DNA of 64,000 nucleotides, taken from NCBI GenBank assembly GCA_017397895.1, contig JAFQHP010000032.1, forward strand, positions 31,785 to 95,784, in the 5' to 3' direction. Shown in pieces: positions 8,767 to 18,002 of this stretch; positions within the stretch are counted from its first letter, which is position 1, and every line of letters starts with the position of its first letter. Position numbers and translations under genes: made by a program. The notes beneath the pieces are model-generated. The model was not told the DNA's origin. It was given only the letters and a program-made list of their open reading frames with translations, and searched no databases. This DNA is from Clostridia bacterium. GTDB lineage: Bacteria; Bacillota; Clostridia; Christensenellales; Aristaeellaceae.

Positions 8767-10155
8767 ATGTACCGCGAGAATGCTTGGAAAAACTACGATG
8801 AAAAAGAACTTGTAAAGCTGGAAAGCTCAGCCCGGCACTATCGCAGCTTCCTGGATAACGGCAAGACCGAACGGGAATGTGCCGCCTACACCATTGAAAA
8901 AGCCCTGGAACAGGGCTATATGGATCTGAACGACGTAATGGCCCAAAGCAAGCGTTTGCAGCCCGGTGCCAAGGTGTATGTCAACTGCATGGATAAGGCT
9001 GTGATGCTTTTCCATATGGGCAAAAACGGCCTGGAAAAGGGCATGAACATCGTGGGCTCTCACATCGACAGCCCCCGCATTGACCTCAAGCAGAACCCCT
9101 TCTATGAGGACAGCGGCTTTGCCTATGCCGATACCCATTATTACGGCGGCATCAAGAAGTACCAGTGGGTGGCCCGTGCCCTGGCGCTGCATGGTGTGGT
9201 GGCCAAAAAGGACGGCACCAAGATACAGATCTCAATCGGTGAAAAGGATGACGATCCCGTCGTGGGCATTTCTGACCTGCTGATCCACCTTTCCCGGGAC
9301 CAGATGGGCAAAAAGGCTGCCGAAGTGATCGGCGGCGAGGATCTGGACATTATGATGTGCGGCAAGCCCCTGGCCGGCGAAGAAAAGGAGCCGGTGAAGG
9401 CTGCGCTGCTGAAGATTCTGAAGGATCAGTACGGCATTGAAGAAGAAGACATGGTTTCCGCTGAAATTGAAGCGGTACCTGCCGGCCCTGCCCGGGAATA
9501 CGGCCTGGACCGCAGCATGATCCTGGGCTATGGCCATGACGACCGTGTGTGCGCCTATGCTTCTTTGGAAGCTATTTTCTCCATTTCTGAAACCCCGGAA
9601 TACACCTGCTGCTGTCTGATGGCAGATAAGGAAGAAATCGGCAGCGTGGGTGCTACCGGTATGCGGGCCATGTATTTTGAAAATGCCGTGGCGGAGCTGA
9701 TCAACCTGACCGATGACTGCTATTCCGATCTGAAACTGCGCCGTGCGCTCAGCAACAGCCGCATGCTTTCCTGCGATGTCAGCGCCGGTTTTGATCCTTT
9801 GTATGCAGGGGCTTTTGAACGGAAAAACGCTGCCATTCTGGGCAACGGCGTGTGCTTCAACAAGTTCACCGGCTCCGGCGGCAAGAGCGGCTCCAATGAT
9901 GCCAATGCCGAATACATCGGCAAATTGCGCAAGATCATGGATGATAACGCCATCGCCTGGCAAACGGCGGAACTGGGCCGCGTGGACGTGGGCGGCGGCG
10001 GCACCATCGCCTATGTGTGCGCCCTGTACGGCATGGAAGTAATCGACAGCGGCGTGGCGGTGCTTTCCATGCATGCACCCCTGGAAGTGATCAATAAGGC
10101 AGACCTGTATGAAGCCGTGAAGGCCTATGCTGCTTTTATGAAAGATGCCAAATGA
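8767..10155 (+). CDS. M18 family metal aminopeptidase
   Basis: 462 residues. The dinuclear zinc site is marked by GSHIDSPRIDLKQNP (metal His), GYGHDDRVCAY (bridging Asp), MADKEEIGSVGATG (catalytic Glu pair) and the C-terminal VAVLSMHAPLEV (metal His). It releases N-terminal residues, typically Asp/Glu or hydrophobic ones depending on subgroup, in the cytoplasm. Length and motifs match the clostridial M18 group. AGGAAGG precedes the ATG; it is cotranscribed with the DUF368 gene and ended by a terminator. Confidence 0.92.
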   Translation: MYRENAWKNYDEKELVKLESSARHYRSFLDNGKTERECAAYTIEKALEQGYMDLNDVMAQSKRLQPGAKVYVNCMDKAVMLFHMGKNGLEKGMNIVGSHIDSPRIDLKQNPFYEDSGFAYADTHYYGGIKKYQWVARALALHGVVAKKDGTKIQISIGEKDDDPVVGISDLLIHLSRDQMGKKAAEVIGGEDLDIMMCGKPLAGEEKEPVKAALLKILKDQYGIEEEDMVSAEIEAVPAGPAREYGLDRSMILGYGHDDRVCAYASLEAIFSISETPEYTCCCLMADKEEIGSVGATGMRAMYFENAVAELINLTDDCYSDLKLRRALSNSRMLSCDVSAGFDPLYAGAFERKNAAILGNGVCFNKFTGSGGKSGSNDANAEYIGKLRKIMDDNAIAWQTAELGRVDVGGGGTIAYVCALYGMEVIDSGVAVLSMHAPLEVINKADLYEAVKAYAAFMKDAK

Positions 10156-10164
10156 AAAATGCAG

Positions 10165-10194
10165 AAGGATGCGTGAAAAGCGCATCCTTTTTTT
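10165..10194 (+). terminator. Terminator after the M18 aminopeptidase gene
   Basis: Perfect 9-bp stem (10165-10173 with 10181-10189) followed by a run of seven T. Confidence 0.9.
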
Positions 10195-10196
10195 GT

Positions 10197-10223
10197 TTGA
10201 AAATCCTGAAAATATGGTATAAT
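10197..10223 (+). promoter_or_regulatory. Likely promoter of D-lactate dehydrogenase
   Basis: TTGAAA (10197-10202) and consensus TATAAT (10218-10223), but with a short 15-base spacer; it begins right after the upstream terminator. Confidence 0.5.
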
Positions 10224-10258
10224 AGGAATGCGCAGATGCGCAGACAGGAGTGAAAGAA

Positions 10259-11287
10259 ATGAAGATTGCTTTCTTTGATGCAAAGCCCTACGATATTCCC
10301 GGCTTTGAAAAATGCGGAAAGGAGCAGGGGATAGAGTTTAAGTTTTTCGAATCGATGCTGAATGAAGACACCGTTGCATTGGCAAACGGTGCGGACGGCG
10401 TTTGTGTGTTTGTCAATGATACCGTGAATGCGGCTGTCATTGACAAGCTGTACGACATGGGGGTCAAAATTGTGGCGCTGCGGTGTGCCGGTTATAATAA
10501 CGTGGACCTGGAGCATGCCTTTGGGAAAATCCATGTGGTGCATGTGCCGGTGTATTCCGCATATGCAGTTGCGGAGCATGCCATGGCCATGCTGCTCACT
10601 TCCATCCGGCGCATCCATAAAGCCTACATCCGCACCCGGGACTTCAATTTCAGCCTGAATGGACTCACTGGCTTTGACCTGCACGGAAAAACCATCGGCA
10701 TTGTGGGCGCGGGCAAAATTGGCCGGGTGATGATTGACATTTGCCGCGGGTTTGGCATGAAGGTGCTGGCCTATGATAAATTTCCCTCCGGGAATGATAT
10801 TCAGTTTGTGGAGCTGGATGAGCTGTTCGCAAAGAGTGACATCATTTCCCTGCACTGCCCGCTGACCCAGGACACCCATCATCTGATCAATGAAAAAACC
10901 ATTGCGCAGATGAAAAAAGGCGTTGTAATTCTCAACACCTCCCGTGGTGCACTGATTGATGCGGAAGCGCTGCTTGAAGGCATCAAGGCCAGGCACATCG
11001 GCGCTGCCTGCCTGGATGTGTACGAAGAAGAAAGCGATGTGTTCTTCAACGACTTTTCCGGCCATATTCTGAACGACGATACCTTAGCAAGGCTTATTTC
11101 CATGCCCAATGTGATCGTCACCTCTCACCAGGCGTTTTTGACCAATGAAGCCCTGGAAAACATTGCTGAGATCACAGCGGATAATCTGCTGGAATTCTTT
11201 GATAGCGGCAAATGCAAAAATGAACTTTGCTACCATTGCGGCAATGTGGAAAAATGCAAAAAAAGCAGAAGCGGCAAGTGCTTCTGA
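10259..11287 (+). CDS. ldhA: D-lactate dehydrogenase (2-hydroxyacid dehydrogenase) with Cys-rich tail
   Basis: 342 residues. It reduces pyruvate to D-lactate with NADH. The substrate-binding half includes LRCAGYNNVDL (Arg/Gly loop), the Rossmann half has GIVGAGKIGR, LNTSRGALID holds the second catalytic region, LDVYEEE has the catalytic Glu and VIVTSHQAFLTNEAL the catalytic His. The start is set at the ATG at 10259, with AGGAG 8 bases upstream, rather than the in-frame GTG at 10250. The C-terminal 24 residues carry five cysteines (C319, C324, C327, C333, C341), which could bind metal or sense redox state. A bidirectional terminator follows. Confidence 0.9.
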   Translation: MKIAFFDAKPYDIPGFEKCGKEQGIEFKFFESMLNEDTVALANGADGVCVFVNDTVNAAVIDKLYDMGVKIVALRCAGYNNVDLEHAFGKIHVVHVPVYSAYAVAEHAMAMLLTSIRRIHKAYIRTRDFNFSLNGLTGFDLHGKTIGIVGAGKIGRVMIDICRGFGMKVLAYDKFPSGNDIQFVELDELFAKSDIISLHCPLTQDTHHLINEKTIAQMKKGVVILNTSRGALIDAEALLEGIKARHIGAACLDVYEEESDVFFNDFSGHILNDDTLARLISMPNVIVTSHQAFLTNEALENIAEITADNLLEFFDSGKCKNELCYHCGNVEKCKKSRSGKCF

Positions 11288-11298
11288 GCAATAAAAGA

Positions 11299-11324
11299 AA
11301 GGCTCCTTTACAGGAGCCTTTTTT
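11299..11324. terminator. Bidirectional terminator between ldhA and the alpha-xylosidase
   Basis: Perfect 9-bp stem (11299-11307 with 11312-11320), four-base loop, T runs on both strands. Confidence 0.9.
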
Positions 11325-11340
11325 GTTGCAAACCGCTGAA

Positions 11341-13656
11341 TTACAGCTTCACGACGATGGTGTTTTCCTTTACGGTGAGTACAACGCCCTTTTCGTTTTC
11401 TTCCGCTTCAGCGCCGTTTACAGCCTTCACGGCATTCACGCCCATCAGCTGCAGCTTCAGGCCCTTGGCTTCGCCTTCCACGGTGAAGGTGACGGTATCG
11501 CCTTCGCACTTGGAGCAAACGGTGAACACCTTTTCGCCCTGGCGGTTATACACGCTGCGCTGCGCTTCGCCCTTGAGAGCATAAGCCTGCATCAGCACGT
11601 TTTCTTCGTAGGCATAATCTGCAGTAGTGTTGCACTGGCCAATAGGCAGCAGGGTGTTTTCACGCACGTACAGGGGCAGAGAGAAGAAATCGTAGGTATT
11701 TTCGTTATGCCAGCCGTATTCGGTGGTGACAGCGCCGGTGAAGTATTCCGTCCAGGCGCCGCGGGGCAGGTAGTATTCGCCCACATTGTCTTCACGGAGG
11801 ATGGGAGCCACCATCAGCGCATCGCCCAGCATGTACTGCCGGTCGCAGTCTTCGGCGCCCAGATCGCCGGGGAATTCCATCACCATGGCACGCATGGCGG
11901 GCACGCCCTGAGTATTGGCTTCCACGGCCAGGCCGTAGAGGTAGGGCATCAGGGACAATTTCAGGTTGGTGAAGGCGCGGCACACATCCACAGCTTCATC
12001 GCCAAACAGCCACGGCACACGGTAGGAGTTGCTGCCGTGGAGGCGGGAATGGGTGGAAAGCAGGCCAAAGGCCAGCCAGCGCTTGTACACATGGTCAGGG
12101 GCCGTGCCTTCGAAGCCGCCCATATCGTGGCTCCAGAAGCCGAAGCCGGACAGGCACAGGCTCAGGCCGCCGCGGATGGATTCGGCCATGGAGGGGTAGG
12201 TGCTGTTGCAGTCGCCGCCCCAGTGCACAGGGAACTGCTGGCCGCCTACGGTGGCGCTGCGGGCAAAGAGGCAGGCTTCCTTTTCGCCGCGTTCTTCCTG
12301 GATGGCTTCGAACACCACCTTGTTGTACAGGTAGGTGTAATAGTTGTGCATCCGGACAGGATCGCTGCCGTCGAAATACTTGACGTCGGTGGGGATTCTT
12401 TCGCCAAAGTCGGTCTTGAAATAGTCAACGCCCTGGCGCATGAGGCGCTTGAGCTTGCCTTTGTACCATTCCACGGCGGCGGGGTTGGTGAAGTCGATCA
12501 CGCCCAGGCCGTACTGCCACATATCCCACTGCCATACATCGCCGTCAGGGGTATTGATAAAGTAGCCGCCTTCCTTGGCTTCATCGAAGATCTTGCTCTT
12601 CTGGCCCAGGTAGGGGTTGATCCAAACGCAAACCTTCAGGCCCTTATCGTGCAGGCGCTGCATCAGGCCTTCCACATCGGGGAACAGATCTTCGTCCCAT
12701 TCGAAGGAGCACCATTCGTTTTCCTTCATCCAGAAGCAGTCGAAATGGAATACGGAAAGGGGAATATTCCGTTCGATCATGCCGTCCACAAAGGACATGA
12801 CGGTTTTTTCGTCGTAGGAGGTGGTGAAGGAAGAGGACAGCCACAGGCCGAAAGTGCTGGGGGGAGGCAGGGCAGGACGGCCGGACAGCAGGGTGTAATT
12901 GGACAGGACGTTCTTCATATCGCCGCCGCCAATTACCATGAAATCCAGCTTCTGGCCGGGCACGCTGAACTGCACCTTGGTGACAGCTTCCGTGCACACT
13001 TCAAAGGATACCGGGCCGGGATCGTTCACCAGCACGCCGTAGCCCCGGTTGGTGAGATAGAAGGGGATATTCTTGTAGGCAATTTCGGAAGAGGTGCCGC
13101 CGTCTTCGTTCCAGATGTCCACCGTCTGGCCGTTTTTCACAAAGGCGGTGAAGCGTTCGCCCATGCCGTACACCTTTTCGCCAACGCCCACTTCCAATTG
13201 GCCGCGCATGAAGGGGCCGTCATTGGTGGACAGATAGCTGATCATGGGGGAGCCGAAGCGATCGCCGACGGAGGTGATCAGTTTGCCCTGCCAGTAGTAG
13301 CGGAAGGAGCAGGGGCGCTTGCCCATTTTCAGGGTAAGATCGCCGGAGGAAATAGTGATGTCCGTTTCGGTTTCCACCACGTCCAGCTCGCAATGAGCAT
13401 CGTTCAGCTCGAAAGCGGGCATCTTTTTACGGCTGCCGCGGAAATGGGTTACCTGAGTGCGCAGAATGCCCTTCTGGGGGGAGGTGATGTCCACTTCCAG
13501 GGAGGGGCCGTCCAGGCCGCGTTCGTCATGGCGGTAGCATACGCCGTAGAGATGCAGCAGGGTTTTGTCTTCGCTCAGCTTTACCTGGCGGATCTGTTCA
13601 CAGTTGTGATTGGACACACCGGGCTTCAATACCCATTCGCCTACATTGAATTTCAT
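11341..13656 (-). CDS. yicI: Glycoside hydrolase family 31 alpha-xylosidase
   Basis: 771 residues, full length for a YicI-type enzyme. It removes alpha-linked xylose from the non-reducing end of xyloglucan oligosaccharides in the cytoplasm. The nucleophile D416 is in KTDFGE and the acid/base D482 in WGGDC, the same residue numbers as in E. coli YicI. FHFDCFWM and KVCVWINPYLGQKS line the barrel; a C-terminal beta domain (about 600-771) includes the DNVGEYYLPRGAW strand. No signal peptide. It is the last gene of the minus-strand LacI-transporter operon, preceded by an intercistronic hairpin and a GAAGGAG site. Confidence 0.95.
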   Translation of the reverse strand: MKFNVGEWVLKPGVSNHNCEQIRQVKLSEDKTLLHLYGVCYRHDERGLDGPSLEVDITSPQKGILRTQVTHFRGSRKKMPAFELNDAHCELDVVETETDITISSGDLTLKMGKRPCSFRYYWQGKLITSVGDRFGSPMISYLSTNDGPFMRGQLEVGVGEKVYGMGERFTAFVKNGQTVDIWNEDGGTSSEIAYKNIPFYLTNRGYGVLVNDPGPVSFEVCTEAVTKVQFSVPGQKLDFMVIGGGDMKNVLSNYTLLSGRPALPPPSTFGLWLSSSFTTSYDEKTVMSFVDGMIERNIPLSVFHFDCFWMKENEWCSFEWDEDLFPDVEGLMQRLHDKGLKVCVWINPYLGQKSKIFDEAKEGGYFINTPDGDVWQWDMWQYGLGVIDFTNPAAVEWYKGKLKRLMRQGVDYFKTDFGERIPTDVKYFDGSDPVRMHNYYTYLYNKVVFEAIQEERGEKEACLFARSATVGGQQFPVHWGGDCNSTYPSMAESIRGGLSLCLSGFGFWSHDMGGFEGTAPDHVYKRWLAFGLLSTHSRLHGSNSYRVPWLFGDEAVDVCRAFTNLKLSLMPYLYGLAVEANTQGVPAMRAMVMEFPGDLGAEDCDRQYMLGDALMVAPILREDNVGEYYLPRGAWTEYFTGAVTTEYGWHNENTYDFFSLPLYVRENTLLPIGQCNTTADYAYEENVLMQAYALKGEAQRSVYNRQGEKVFTVCSKCEGDTVTFTVEGEAKGLKLQLMGVNAVKAVNGAEAEENEKGVVLTVKENTIVVKL

Positions 13657-13688
13657 GTTGCCAATTCTCCTTCAAAATATGATATTGC

Positions 13689-13713
13689 ATGGAGAGAGGG
13701 AAACTCTCTCCAT
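13689..13713 (-). other. Intercistronic mRNA hairpin without T run
   Basis: A perfect 10-bp inverted repeat (13689-13698 with 13704-13713) around a five-base loop lies between the binding-protein gene and the alpha-xylosidase gene. With no T run it is more likely an RNA-stability or processing element than a terminator. Confidence 0.65.
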
Positions 13714-13758
13714 TTACATTTCAAGAATTTCCCTCTCACGTTTTGACTGAACTGAAAA

Positions 13759-15498
13759 TTACTTCAGACCCATGGCTTCCTGGCACAGCGCCCACTTGAC
13801 ATTCGCTTCGTTCTGGCTCCATTCCACGCACTGGTCATAACCGTACTGGTCGCAGATCTTGCGCATTTCGTTCACATGGAAATTGTATTCCGCATCGCTC
13901 TTGGCGTAGATGGCGCGCCAGGAATAGGTAACGATGGCCTTGGTCACCTGGCCCCACACAACCTTCAGGGTATCATCCTTGGAGGCTTCCTTGTGGTTGA
14001 CATCGGGCATGATGAGGTAGGGATGGTTTTCCATATACTGTTCGGACAGGGTGTAGCCGGTGTAGTCGCGCCAATCCTGCTGGATGGGGTAGACGGTGTC
14101 GGCCAGCTGAGAAGCCCAGGTGTCGCTGTTGAATGCTTCGCCAAGCTTGCCTTCGGGGTTGATCATGTCCTTGGACAGGGTGGTGTTGTTGATCTGGAGG
14201 CAGCCGTCGTTGAAGTTGTTGGAGAGCACATAGGTGTTGCCGGTGTCGGGAGAGGTCCATTCCACGCCGGTCAGGTCATACTTGCTGTCCTTATTGCAGG
14301 TGGCGCCCAGTTCGGTGAAGTACATACCGCCCTGCTCGTTGTAATCCCACATGAGACCCTTGGGGCCGTACCACATGGTCATGGAGCCTTCGGGAGTGGC
14401 CAGCCAGTCAAGAACCGCCAGGCACAGTTCGGGATATTCGGTATCTGCGCCGATGGACCAGATACGGTTGCCGCCCTGGTTGCCCAGGCCGTACACGATG
14501 GGGGTGGCTTCTTCAGGCACGCAGGCGTACATATACTTGCCGGCTTCCAGATGTTCGGGGGTATTGAAGGCCATGGAACCGGCATAGTTGAAGATGGACC
14601 AGAAGGTGCCGCCGGCCTTCAGCTTTTCGCTCATCTTTTCGAAGGTCTGGGTCATGGAGTTGGGATCCAGCAGGTCGTTCTGATAGAGCTTGTTGAAGAA
14701 CTTCAGGCATTCCATGTAGGGGCTGCCTTCGGCAAGACAATCATAGAATTCGCCGTTGGTGGGGTTGAAGTGGCCGATGCCCAGCTCGTCATAGCCGTAG
14801 TAGGCGGTGGCCAGGGCCTTGACGTACATGACCATGTTGCCGTCCCAGTCGGGCCAGACGGAAACGGCGTAGGTTTCGTTGCCGTTTTCGTCGGTGGGGT
14901 TGATTTCCTTCATCTGCTTGAACACTTCCAGCAGGCCGTCCAGGTTCTTGATGGCGGGATAGCCCAGTTCCTTATACAGATCCCAGCGCAGGTCCCAGGT
15001 GTAGAAGAAGGACTGGTGAGCGCCTTCGGTGGTGGCCACATTGAAGCCGAAGCCGTGGATCTTGTCGTTGCCGTTGTTCTTGCGGTTAGCTTCCAGGGCA
15101 GCGGTGTAGTTGGCGGTGAGGTAGGGGGCCCAGGTCTGCATCAGGTCATCTTCTTCCCAATCCAGCAGCATGCCCTTATCCACGGCGTTCTGATAGTCTT
15201 CGCCGTTGGCGCCCCAGACAACGATGTCGCCCAGGTTGCCGCTTTCCATGCGGGTTTCATAGGTGCCGTCAGAGTCGGGGATGATGTTGATCTTCACATT
15301 GAATTTATCTTCCAGCAGCGTGGCGCTCCAGCCGCCCTGCATACCGGAATAGTTGGCCAGCTGGCTGTACACAGTCAGGGTGATGGGGCCGTCTTCACGG
15401 GGGAAGATGTCGAAAATGCTTTCTGCAAAAGCGGGAGAGGCGCTGACCAGCATGATGACCGTCATCACAAAGGCCAGAAAACGGGTGGTCTTTTTCAT
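13759..15498 (-). CDS. Extracellular sugar-binding protein of an ABC transporter (LplA-like)
   Basis: 579 residues, within the usual range of the long type-1 solute-binding proteins paired with LplB/YtcP permeases. A Sec signal peptide (residues 1-25, ending AFA-ES) is followed by the mature domain starting GPITLTVYSQLANYSG. There is no lipobox cysteine, so unlike most Gram-positive binding proteins it is not lipid-anchored. It probably binds xyloglucan or other plant oligosaccharides, judged from the downstream alpha-xylosidase. GAAAGGAG precedes the ATG; it follows the MalG-like permease by 48 bases. Confidence 0.9.
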   Translation of the reverse strand: MKKTTRFLAFVMTVIMLVSASPAFAESIFDIFPREDGPITLTVYSQLANYSGMQGGWSATLLEDKFNVKINIIPDSDGTYETRMESGNLGDIVVWGANGEDYQNAVDKGMLLDWEEDDLMQTWAPYLTANYTAALEANRKNNGNDKIHGFGFNVATTEGAHQSFFYTWDLRWDLYKELGYPAIKNLDGLLEVFKQMKEINPTDENGNETYAVSVWPDWDGNMVMYVKALATAYYGYDELGIGHFNPTNGEFYDCLAEGSPYMECLKFFNKLYQNDLLDPNSMTQTFEKMSEKLKAGGTFWSIFNYAGSMAFNTPEHLEAGKYMYACVPEEATPIVYGLGNQGGNRIWSIGADTEYPELCLAVLDWLATPEGSMTMWYGPKGLMWDYNEQGGMYFTELGATCNKDSKYDLTGVEWTSPDTGNTYVLSNNFNDGCLQINNTTLSKDMINPEGKLGEAFNSDTWASQLADTVYPIQQDWRDYTGYTLSEQYMENHPYLIMPDVNHKEASKDDTLKVVWGQVTKAIVTYSWRAIYAKSDAEYNFHVNEMRKICDQYGYDQCVEWSQNEANVKWALCQEAMGLK

Positions 15499-15546
15499 GG
15501 GAAATCTCCTTTCAAAATGATGATGGAACGATATTGATATGCCGGA

Positions 15547-16464
15547 TCAGCCCTTGACGGCGCCCAGCATAATGCCCTTGACGAAGTAGCGCTGCATGAC
15601 AGGATACACAACCAGGATGGGAATGATGGTCACCATGGAGATGGTGTACTTAACCACCTTGGTGTTGAGCATATTCTGGATGGCGGTATTGGATACGCCG
15701 CCGGAGGAGCTCATGGCAGCGCCAAGGTTGGAATAGGTATTGAGGTAAATATACAGCCGGTGCTGCAGGGTATACAGCTGGGGCTTGTTGCTCATCAGAA
15801 GCAGGGAATCCTGGAAGGAGTTCCAGTTGCCCACGGCGCCGAAAATGGCGATGGTGGCCAGGATAGGGATGGAAAGAGGCCAGATGATGGAGCGGAACAC
15901 ACGGGGCGTGCTGGCGCCGTCAATCACGGCGGATTCTTCCAGGGAGGCGGGGATGGATTCGATATAGGTCTTCACCAGAATGATGTTGTAGGGGGCTACC
16001 ATGCCGGGGATGATGTAGGCCAGGAAATTATCCGTCAGGCCCAGCATCAGCATGTTCATGTACCACGGAACCAGACCGGCGTTGAAGTACATGGTGATCA
16101 CCAGCGCACGGTACCAGAAGGAGCGCTTCCACATCTTCTGCTTGGTAACCATGTAGCCTGCCCAGGCGGAAACCACCACCATCAGGCCGGTACCCAGGAT
16201 GGTGCGGGCCACCGTTACCAGGATGGAGGAGCCCAGGTCAGTCACGTTCTGCAGGGCCACGTAGTTGGAAAAGTGAATGCCCTGGGGAATGAAGTTGATC
16301 AGGCCCCGGGATACCAGGTCGTTATCGGAGATGGTATTGATGAAGAGGTAGTAGAAGGGGAAGATGCAGATCAGTGTGAAGAGGGAGAAGAAAACGATGA
16401 TGACAGTGTCGATCACGATGTCAATGGGACGACGCTTGATTATATTTGCTTTGTTCTTTTTCAT
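15547..16464 (-). CDS. Carbohydrate ABC transporter permease, MalG/YtcP type
   Basis: 305 residues, about six membrane segments, with the EAA loop LEESAVIDGASTPRVFRSIIWP that contacts the ATPase. It forms the channel with the LplB-like partner encoded 15 bases upstream. The C-terminus MQRYFVKGIMLGAVKG is typical of the YtcP group, whose systems import di- and oligosaccharides such as those from pectin or hemicellulose. AAGGAGGTG precedes the ATG. Normal length, in contrast to its partner. Confidence 0.93.
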   Translation of the reverse strand: MKKNKANIIKRRPIDIVIDTVIIVFFSLFTLICIFPFYYLFINTISDNDLVSRGLINFIPQGIHFSNYVALQNVTDLGSSILVTVARTILGTGLMVVVSAWAGYMVTKQKMWKRSFWYRALVITMYFNAGLVPWYMNMLMLGLTDNFLAYIIPGMVAPYNIILVKTYIESIPASLEESAVIDGASTPRVFRSIIWPLSIPILATIAIFGAVGNWNSFQDSLLLMSNKPQLYTLQHRLYIYLNTYSNLGAAMSSSGGVSNTAIQNMLNTKVVKYTISMVTIIPILVVYPVMQRYFVKGIMLGAVKG

Positions 16465-16479
16465 TGCCTCTTCACCTCC

Positions 16480-17961
16480 TTAAATAATGCTCTCGCCGCG
16501 CACAGCCTTGGAAACACGGTTGGCGCAGAATAGCAGCGTTATGCCGATGAGGGACTTGGAAATACCAACAACGGTGGAGATGGGGATCAGGCCGTCCTTG
16601 ATACCGATGTTGTACACATACAGATCCAGCACTTCGATGACATCCTTGTTCAGGGCGTTTTCGAACACCAGGTACTGTTCCATACCGTTGGAGAGAATGC
16701 CGGCAATACTCATCAGCAGCATCACGCAGTAGGTGGGCATAAGGCCGGGAATGGTAACATGCCAGATGCACTGCCAGCGGCCGGCACCGTCCACACGGGC
16801 AGCTTCATAGAGCTGCTGGTCGATACCGGCAATACCGGCGATATAGATGATAGCGCTCCAGCCAACGCCTTTCCAGGTGCCCCAAAGGAGCATTTTCAGC
16901 CAAATATTATCGGCAGAAGCCAGGTAATCGGTATCGGATACGATGCCGAAGACATTGGTGAGGAAGTTGTTGATGAAGCCGTCGGAAGCGAAAATCGCCA
17001 GAGCGAAAGAATACACCAGCACCCAGGAGATGAAGTTGGGGATGGTGGTGAAGGTTTGCACGAAGCGCTGGAACTTGGAAGAACGTACTTCGGCAAGCAA
17101 TACGGCAAAGGCGATGGGCAGCCAGCTGGTAGCAATGCCAAGGCCGCTCATGATCAATGTGTTACGCAGCACACGGACAAGGTCCATCCGGGTGGCGGGA
17201 TTTTCAAACAGATAGGCGAACCATTTCAGGCCCACAAAATTGTCCATACTCAGCGTATCGCCTACTTTGTAATCAAAGAAGGCAAAACGCCAACCGTAGA
17301 TGGGCAGGTAAGAGAAGAGGAAGGTGAGGAAAAGAACCGGCATGAACATCAGGAACAGACGGTACTTTTCTTCCATTTCCATTTTGGCTTCACTGGTGCG
17401 GCGCATCACAATGAACATCTGTACCAGGGAAGACAGAAGAATCAGAACAGCCACAACGGCAAAAACATAGATGCCATTGGGGAAGTTGGGCTGAACATTG
17501 TTCAGCTTGCCGGCTTCGGTGACAGTGGCCAGCACGGAAGTGTAGCTGTAATAGATGACGCCAAGGCCGCCCAGCATGGAAAGGGAGCCGGCCAGGGGGA
17601 AGAAAGAAGCCCGCTTCTTCATGCGGTTATTGCCCAGGCTCATGCAAGCACCCACAGCGCAAACAATGATGCCAAGAAGCAGGATGGCAGCGCCTGCCAT
17701 CAGGGTGTAGAACTGCTCCGGCGTGACCCACTTCATACGAAGGGGACGGGCCAGGCTGGCAGTGATGGTATCGTAGGAGATAGCGGTGGTGAAAAGAGAT
17801 GTGTTCTGGTTGATTTTCAGCGAAATCCGCCCGGGATTTACCTGCGGGAAAAACACAAGAAAGCCTGCGATGAGGATCAGCAGACGATTGATAATTTCCA
17901 CAAAGGTGGAGCGCTTCTTGACGCCTGTCACCTGATTGGGAAGAGCAGCATTCAGTTCCAT
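16480..17961 (-). CDS. LplB/YteP-type ABC permease with extra N-terminal membrane domain
   Basis: 493 residues against about 300 for the family. The canonical permease starts near residue 198 (RLFLMFMPVLFLTFLFSYLP) and includes the EAA loop LYEAARVDGAGRWQCIWHVT. Before it lies a domain of about 190 residues with four predicted membrane segments (about 25-41, 84-107, 119-141, 163-187) and a roughly 40-residue loop between the first two. The added domain is not recognised. The start at 17961 is chosen because AGGAT lies upstream and the longer frame begins inside the intercistronic hairpin. The gene sits between the 843-residue surface protein and the MalG-like permease. Confidence 0.88.
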   Translation of the reverse strand: MELNAALPNQVTGVKKRSTFVEIINRLLILIAGFLVFFPQVNPGRISLKINQNTSLFTTAISYDTITASLARPLRMKWVTPEQFYTLMAGAAILLLGIIVCAVGACMSLGNNRMKKRASFFPLAGSLSMLGGLGVIYYSYTSVLATVTEAGKLNNVQPNFPNGIYVFAVVAVLILLSSLVQMFIVMRRTSEAKMEMEEKYRLFLMFMPVLFLTFLFSYLPIYGWRFAFFDYKVGDTLSMDNFVGLKWFAYLFENPATRMDLVRVLRNTLIMSGLGIATSWLPIAFAVLLAEVRSSKFQRFVQTFTTIPNFISWVLVYSFALAIFASDGFINNFLTNVFGIVSDTDYLASADNIWLKMLLWGTWKGVGWSAIIYIAGIAGIDQQLYEAARVDGAGRWQCIWHVTIPGLMPTYCVMLLMSIAGILSNGMEQYLVFENALNKDVIEVLDLYVYNIGIKDGLIPISTVVGISKSLIGITLLFCANRVSKAVRGESII

Positions 17962-18002
17962 TTCAAATCCTCGATTCCGTTGAAAATTCTGTCCATCCAA
18001 GG

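Noticed and set aside
11227..13746. An 839-codon open frame on the plus strand across the alpha-xylosidase gene
   Set aside because: It is antisense to a gene with full GH31 catalytic motifs, lacks a ribosome binding site, and its His/Gly/Ala-rich translation is typical of a shadow frame.
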